DNA from: Micromonosporaceae bacterium | GTDB taxonomy: Bacteria; Actinomycetota; Actinomycetes; Mycobacteriales; Micromonosporaceae | DNA: 18,493 nucleotides | Direction: 5' to 3' | Assembly (NCBI GenBank): GCA_017354595.1 | Contig: JAFMQQ010000013.1 | Location: forward strand, 1-18,493 | Shown: positions 14,636 to 18,493 of the stretch, piece after piece | Layout: each line of letters begins with the position of its first letter | Numbering within the stretch: position 1 is the first letter of the stretch | Position numbers and translations under genes: made by a program | Notes under the pieces: generated by a model | The model's database searches: none | Told to the model about the DNA's origin: nothing | The model's input: the letters and a program-made list of their open reading frames with translations, nothing else

Positions 14636-16582
14636 ATGCGTCCGACCCACCCCATCGCGCCGGTCACTCCCCTGGTCACCGACCGGCTCGCGCTGCGCCC
14701 GCTGGGCCTCACCGAGGTCGAGCTGCGGCACGGGTTCTGGGCCGACTGGCAACGGCAGAACCGGGATGTGACCATCCCACACGCACTGGCCTGGCTGGAA
14801 CACGACGGTTCGGTCGACAACCTGCGCGACCCGGGTGCCGCGCCCCACCGGGGCATGTGGTTCAGCGACTCCGACGTGTACAAGACGCTGGAGGGGCTCG
14901 GCTGGGACATGGGACGGGGCCCGGCCGCCGGGCCGGCCACGCAGCTGGAGACGGCGATCGCCGAGCTGATCGAGGTGGTGGCCCGGGCGCAGCTGCCGGA
15001 CGGGTACCTCAACTCGTTCGTCCAGGGTGGACACGCGCGGCGGTTCGAGCAGATGGCGACCGGCCACGAGCTCTACTGCCTCGGCCACCTGATCCAGGCC
15101 GCGGTCGCCCACCACCGCGCCACCGGCGCCGGCGAGCTGCTCACCATCGCCAGGCGGGCGGCGGACTGTGTGGTGCGCGAGTTCGGCGGCAACCGGCGCA
15201 AGGACACCGACGGCCACCCCATGATCGAGATGGCCCTGGTGGAGCTGTACCGGGAGACCGGCGAACCGTCCTATCTGGACCTGGCGCAACAACTCATCGA
15301 CGTGCGTGGGTACCGGGTACTGGAGGTGCGCGGCCACTTCGATTCCGCGTACTACCAGGACGAGACGCCGGTCCGGGAGCAGGACACCGTTGTCGGGCAT
15401 GCGGTCCGGGCGCTGTACCTGCTCTGCGGTGTGGTCGACGTGTATCTGGAGACCGGCGAGCAGGCGCTGCTGGACAGTGCGCTGCGGCAGTGGGAGTCGA
15501 TGACCGCGACCAAGACCTACCTCAACGGCGCGCTCGGCTCGCGGTTCGACGGCGAGTCCTTCGGCGACGAGTACGAGCTGCCACCGGACCTGGTCTACGG
15601 CGAGACCTGTGCCACCATCGCCGCCATCATGCTCTCCTGGCGCCTGCTGCTCGCCACCGGCGAGGGCCGGTTCGCCGACGCGATCGAGCGGGCGCTGTTC
15701 AACCTGCTCGCCGCCTCCACCTCGGTGCAGCGCGACGCGTTCTTCTACAACAACCCGGCGCACCGCCGGGTGGCCCGGCCGGCCGCCCCAACCGACGTCC
15801 GTCCACAACGGGCGGAGGCACCCGGCACCCGCCCACCGTGGTTCCGGTGCGCCTGCTGCCCGCCGAACATCATCCGGACCATCGCGTCGCTGGGCGGGTA
15901 CCTCGCCACGCACACCGACGGCGGCGTGCAGATCCACCAGTACGCATCGGCCACCATCGCGACCCCGCGCGGGATCCGGGTCGAGACCCGGACCGGGTAC
16001 CCGCTCGACGCAACCATCGGTGTCACGGTCGCCCGGACCGACGGTCGAGAGTGGACACTCTCGCTGCGGGTACCGGACTGGTGCCGGGGCGCGACCATCG
16101 CCGTGAACGGTGCGACCGGCCCGGCGGTACCCGGGCAGCGCGGCTATCTCGACCTCACCCGGGAATGGCGCGACGGTGACACCGTGACGCTGGAGCTGCC
16201 GATGCCGGTGCGGCTCACCGTGCCGCATCCGGCCGTCGATGCGGTACGGGCACAGGTGGCCATCGAACGCGGTCCGCTGGTCTACTGCCTGGAGAGCCCG
16301 GACCAGCCAGACGGCGTGGACCTCAACAAAGTGGAGCTGCTGCTGGATGAGCCGCTGTCCGAGGAGCGCCGCGAGCTGCTCGGCGAGCCGGTGGCGGTGG
16401 TGCGTCTGGCCGCGCTGGCGCGGGATGACTCCGGCTGGGCCGGCTCGGGCTGGGCGACGCTGGGCGAACAGCCGGCGCGTGCCGGCAGCCGGGTCCGGCT
16501 GACCGCGATCCCGTACTATCTCTGGGCGAATCGCGGGCCGTCGGTGATGCGGGTCTTCATCCCGGTCGCCACGCCGACCTGA
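14636..16582 (+). CDS. GH127 family beta-L-arabinofuranosidase (DUF1680)
   Basis: 648 aa, close to Bifidobacterium longum HypBA1 (about 658). It should release L-arabinofuranose from beta-linked arabino-oligosaccharides such as those of hydroxyproline-rich plant glycoproteins. The family residues are visible: E307 in DGESFGDEY (acid/base position), E323 and C325 in YGETCATIAA, and C407/C408 in CACCPPNIIR, where C407 matches the cysteine nucleophile and E323, C325, C407 and C408 the zinc ligands. The N-terminal alpha/alpha barrel is followed by beta-sandwich segments after about 430 (WTLSLRVPDWC). No signal peptide, so it acts in the cytoplasm on imported sugar. GGAGG (14619-14623) lies 12 nt before ATG 14636 and 9 nt before an in-frame GTG at 14633, either of which may be the start. 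Related family GH146 cannot be fully excluded. Confidence 0.9.
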   Translation: MRPTHPIAPVTPLVTDRLALRPLGLTEVELRHGFWADWQRQNRDVTIPHALAWLEHDGSVDNLRDPGAAPHRGMWFSDSDVYKTLEGLGWDMGRGPAAGPATQLETAIAELIEVVARAQLPDGYLNSFVQGGHARRFEQMATGHELYCLGHLIQAAVAHHRATGAGELLTIARRAADCVVREFGGNRRKDTDGHPMIEMALVELYRETGEPSYLDLAQQLIDVRGYRVLEVRGHFDSAYYQDETPVREQDTVVGHAVRALYLLCGVVDVYLETGEQALLDSALRQWESMTATKTYLNGALGSRFDGESFGDEYELPPDLVYGETCATIAAIMLSWRLLLATGEGRFADAIERALFNLLAASTSVQRDAFFYNNPAHRRVARPAAPTDVRPQRAEAPGTRPPWFRCACCPPNIIRTIASLGGYLATHTDGGVQIHQYASATIATPRGIRVETRTGYPLDATIGVTVARTDGREWTLSLRVPDWCRGATIAVNGATGPAVPGQRGYLDLTREWRDGDTVTLELPMPVRLTVPHPAVDAVRAQVAIERGPLVYCLESPDQPDGVDLNKVELLLDEPLSEERRELLGEPVAVVRLAALARDDSGWAGSGWATLGEQPARAGSRVRLTAIPYYLWANRGPSVMRVFIPVATPT

Positions 16583-16597
16583 CAGCCGTCGCCTCTG

Positions 16598-16626
16598 TTG
16601 ACGACAGCGTCATCAGAACATACGCT
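16598..16626 (+). promoter_or_regulatory. Leaderless promoter of the HTH-kinase operon
   Basis: TTGACG (16598-16603), spacer of exactly 17 nt, TACGCT (16621-16626), then 7 nt to GTG 16634, so transcription should begin at or next to the start codon. An inverted repeat TGACG-ACAG-CGTCA (16599-16612) overlaps the -35 and may be an operator. Confidence 0.65.
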
Positions 16627-16633
16627 GCCGGAT

Positions 16634-17239
16634 GTGCAGCGCCCGCCCGCACCCGCGCGCCGATCCACCACCCGCAACGCCGTGTACGGCATCGCGGAGA
16701 TCGCCGATGTGCTCGGCATCGGCCGGCAGCTGGTCGCGGCATGGCGGCGCCGGGGCAGCCACGGCATGCCCGAGCCGGACGCCGAACTCGCCTCCGGCCC
16801 GATCTGGCTGGGCGGCTCGATCGAGCCGTGGATCGACAGCCTGCCGGCCCGCCCGTCCAGCGCTGTGCCGCCGGTCACCGATGCGGAGATCCGCCGGCTC
16901 GCCCGCAGGTTACTGCGCCTGCTGACGCTACTGCTGGAGGAGCGGCCCCGGCACCAGCTGGTGACCCGCGCCATCGCCGAGGCACGCGAGCTGCTCGACC
17001 TGGCACCGGAGGCGGCCACAGCGCGCACCGGGAGGGCAGGCCCCGACCAGGAGGCTGAGCGGGACGACGCCCGACGCAGCATCGCCGTGCTGCTGGAACC
17101 GGTTCGCCGGGTACGCCTCCAGCCGACCGGTGACGACCTGGCCGAGCTGCGCACCGGGCTGGTCGCGGTACTCCCCAACCTGGTCGAGCTACTCGACCGT
17201 ACCGTCCACATCGGAGACTCACAGGCGGCGAGCGGATGA
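16634..17239 (+). CDS. Small HTH DNA-binding protein coupled to a Ser/Thr kinase
   Basis: 201 aa. Residues 17-67 look like an excisionase/MerR-like winged helix-turn-helix (YGIAEIADVLGIGRQLVAAW, then RRRG, then SGPIWLGGSIEPWI), where the late Trp pair and 'wing' resemble actinomycete AlpA-type proteins. Residues 82-125 and 140-192 are predicted helical, Leu- and Arg/Glu-rich, perhaps for dimerisation. The start is GTG 16634, not the upstream in-frame TTG 16598, since that TTG is the -35 box of a leaderless promoter. The stop overlaps the kinase ATG (ATGA), implying coupled translation. The gene may autoregulate through the inverted repeat at its -35. No precise family assigned. Confidence 0.72.
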   Translation: MQRPPAPARRSTTRNAVYGIAEIADVLGIGRQLVAAWRRRGSHGMPEPDAELASGPIWLGGSIEPWIDSLPARPSSAVPPVTDAEIRRLARRLLRLLTLLLEERPRHQLVTRAIAEARELLDLAPEAATARTGRAGPDQEAERDDARRSIAVLLEPVRRVRLQPTGDDLAELRTGLVAVLPNLVELLDRTVHIGDSQAASG

Positions 17240-18493
17240 GCGCGACGACCGGACTCGAACCCGATCTCCCGGTCCTGCCCGGGCTGCGGCTGACCCGGGA
17301 ACTCGGGCGGGGCGGCACGGGTGTGGTGTACCGGGCCGAACGGCTGGCGGATTCCGCGACCGTCGCAGTGAAGGTGCTGCACGAGGCGTACAGCACGCCG
17401 CAGCTGCGCCGCCGGCTGCGCGAGGAGGCGACGCGGGCGGCTCGGGTACGCCATCCCGGCGTTGTCCGGGTCTTCGAGGTGGGCGAGCAGGAGGGCCTGA
17501 CCTGGTTGGTGATGGAGTTGGTCGACGGGCCGAGCCTGCAGGACGTACTGGACCGGGACGGGCGGCTGCCACCGGCGCTGGCCGCGGAGCTGATCGGCCA
17601 GGCGGCCGACGCGCTCGGGGCCATCCACGCCGCCGGTCTGGCACACGGCGATCTCAAGCCGGCCAACCTGCTGCTGCCCGGATGGCCCGATGCGGATTCC
17701 ACCCTCGATCTGTCCACATCGGTCAAGCTGGTCGACTTTGGACTCTCCCGCCGGCTGCCGGAGGCGGATCTCGGGCTGAGTGAGGGTACCGAGTGGATGC
17801 ACAGCGGTTCCACCGCGATCGACCGGCCGCCCGGTGGCACGATCGCATACATGGCGCCGGAGCAGTGGAGCGGCGTACCGGCCACCACATCCAGTGACAT
17901 CTACGCGGTGGGTGGCACGCTCTACGCCGCGCTGACCGGTACCCGGCCGTTCGACGAACCTTCGCTGCCACAACTCGCCTACGCGGTGGCGAACGCGCCC
18001 CGACCGGTACCCAGCCGCATGGCGGCGGAGATACCACCCGCCCTGGACGCGGTGGTCGGGCGGGCGCTGGCCAAGGATCCGGCGCGGCGCTACCCGGACG
18101 CGCAGGCGCTGGCGGCGGCGGTACGCACCGCGTCCAGGCCGGCGAGCACCGCTTCCACCCGCCGGGCCCGGCTGCTGCGCCGGGTCGGGCGGGTCGCCGG
18201 CTGGGTCCTCTCCCCCGCAGTACTGCTGCTGGCCCTGCTCTGCTTCGGCTCCGGCTTCCTGACCGTGTCCTGCTCGCCCAGCGGGGACGGCCGGGCGGCG
18301 GCGAATCCGGCGATCACATACACCGGTGGCGATCTGGCGACCGCGCGTACCCCAGCGGCGGGCGAGCCGCTGCGGGCCGACCAGGTCCGCCCGTACCGGG
18401 TCGGCGCACAGCCGCTGCTCGCGCTCGCCGGACTGCTGCTGCTCGGCGGCGCGGTGGCCGCCGCGGTGCTGCCCCGCCGGCGGCGTACCCGCC
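17236..18493 (+). CDS. Membrane Ser/Thr protein kinase (PknB-like catalytic domain), cut by the window edge
   Basis: 419 codons seen, no stop before the edge. Kinase domain at residues 16-298: glycine loop GRGGTGVV (24-31), VAVK with K46, E63/E64 of helix C, catalytic loop HGDLKPAN (137-144), DFG 167-169 and APE 207-209. The usual HRD Arg is Gly138, making it a non-RD kinase, and the stretch from DFG to APE is long (about 40 residues). A basic juxtamembrane region (STRRARLLRRVGR, about 307-319) leads to a membrane segment at about 321-343, an outside loop of about 50 residues starting VSCSPSG, and a second membrane segment at about 392-412 followed by RRRRTR. No PASTA sensor is seen. The overlap with the HTH gene suggests that protein could be a substrate or regulator. 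The C-terminus may lie just beyond the edge. Confidence 0.88.
   Translation, partial: MSATTGLEPDLPVLPGLRLTRELGRGGTGVVYRAERLADSATVAVKVLHEAYSTPQLRRRLREEATRAARVRHPGVVRVFEVGEQEGLTWLVMELVDGPSLQDVLDRDGRLPPALAAELIGQAADALGAIHAAGLAHGDLKPANLLLPGWPDADSTLDLSTSVKLVDFGLSRRLPEADLGLSEGTEWMHSGSTAIDRPPGGTIAYMAPEQWSGVPATTSSDIYAVGGTLYAALTGTRPFDEPSLPQLAYAVANAPRPVPSRMAAEIPPALDAVVGRALAKDPARRYPDAQALAAAVRTASRPASTASTRRARLLRRVGRVAGWVLSPAVLLLALLCFGSGFLTVSCSPSGDGRAAANPAITYTGGDLATARTPAAGEPLRADQVRPYRVGAQPLLALAGLLLLGGAVAAAVLPRRRRTR

Noticed and set aside
14564..16228. Minus-strand 554-codon frame opposite the GH127 gene
   Set aside because: No domain, low-complexity shadow composition, and the plus strand carries all GH127 catalytic residues.
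16598..16633. TTG 16598 as the start of the HTH gene
   Set aside because: The TTG is the first half of a TTGACG -35 box, with an exact 17-nt spacer to TACGCT and a leaderless GTG 7 nt further on.
16516..17973. Minus-strand 485-codon frame opposite the HTH and kinase genes
   Set aside because: Shadow of two genes with clear motifs and a strong promoter on the plus strand.

Overview
The window is high-GC DNA with codon use typical of an actinomycete, most likely a member of the Micromonosporaceae or a relative. Support for this comes from a PdtaR-type ANTAR regulator, a secreted CBM2 protein with a Ser/Thr/Pro-rich linker, a transmembrane Ser/Thr kinase, frequent GTG starts, and several starts that look leaderless (TANNNT followed by 6-7 nt and the start codon). 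The genus cannot be fixed from sequence alone.

Layout. Positions 30-2235 (minus strand) hold a pdtaR-like ANTAR response regulator followed by a branched-chain amino-acid type (LivK-like) substrate-binding lipoprotein. The lipoprotein gene has its own consensus promoter and a structured leader of about 170 nt. A plus-strand tRNA gene with a Leu(CAA) anticodon but a short variable loop lies at 2357-2430. Then come three minus-strand genes: a secreted CBM2 + PQQ-type beta-propeller protein (2536-4311), an acyltransferase-3 family membrane protein (4445-5815), and a squalene-cyclase-like alpha/alpha-barrel protein (5904-6893). 

Positions 7265-13290 (plus) form one peptide/nickel-type ABC transporter operon in the unusual order permease C, binding protein A, permease B, ATPase D, ATPase F. 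A perfect 14-bp hairpin sits between the binding-protein and second permease genes. Convergent to it is a LacI-family repressor (minus, 13371-14396). The repressor is divergent from a cytoplasmic GH127 beta-L-arabinofuranosidase (plus, 14636-16582). A perfect 16-bp palindrome, the likely operator, sits in the repressor/hydrolase intergenic region. Together the transporter, repressor and hydrolase look like a locus for uptake and intracellular cleavage of arabinose-containing oligosaccharides, with a 'peptide'-family transporter doing the import. The transporter substrate is inferred from context only. 

Positions 16634-18493 (plus) hold a two-gene unit: a small HTH protein with a textbook leaderless promoter (TTGACG-N17-TACGCT-N7-GTG), overlapping by ATGA a non-RD Ser/Thr protein kinase with two membrane segments that runs off the right edge.

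No insertion sequence, CRISPR array or prophage gene is visible. The points most worth following are the transporter-GH127 link, the class I tRNA with a CAA anticodon, the CBM2-propeller protein, the HTH-kinase pair, and the structured leader beside an RNA-binding ANTAR gene.
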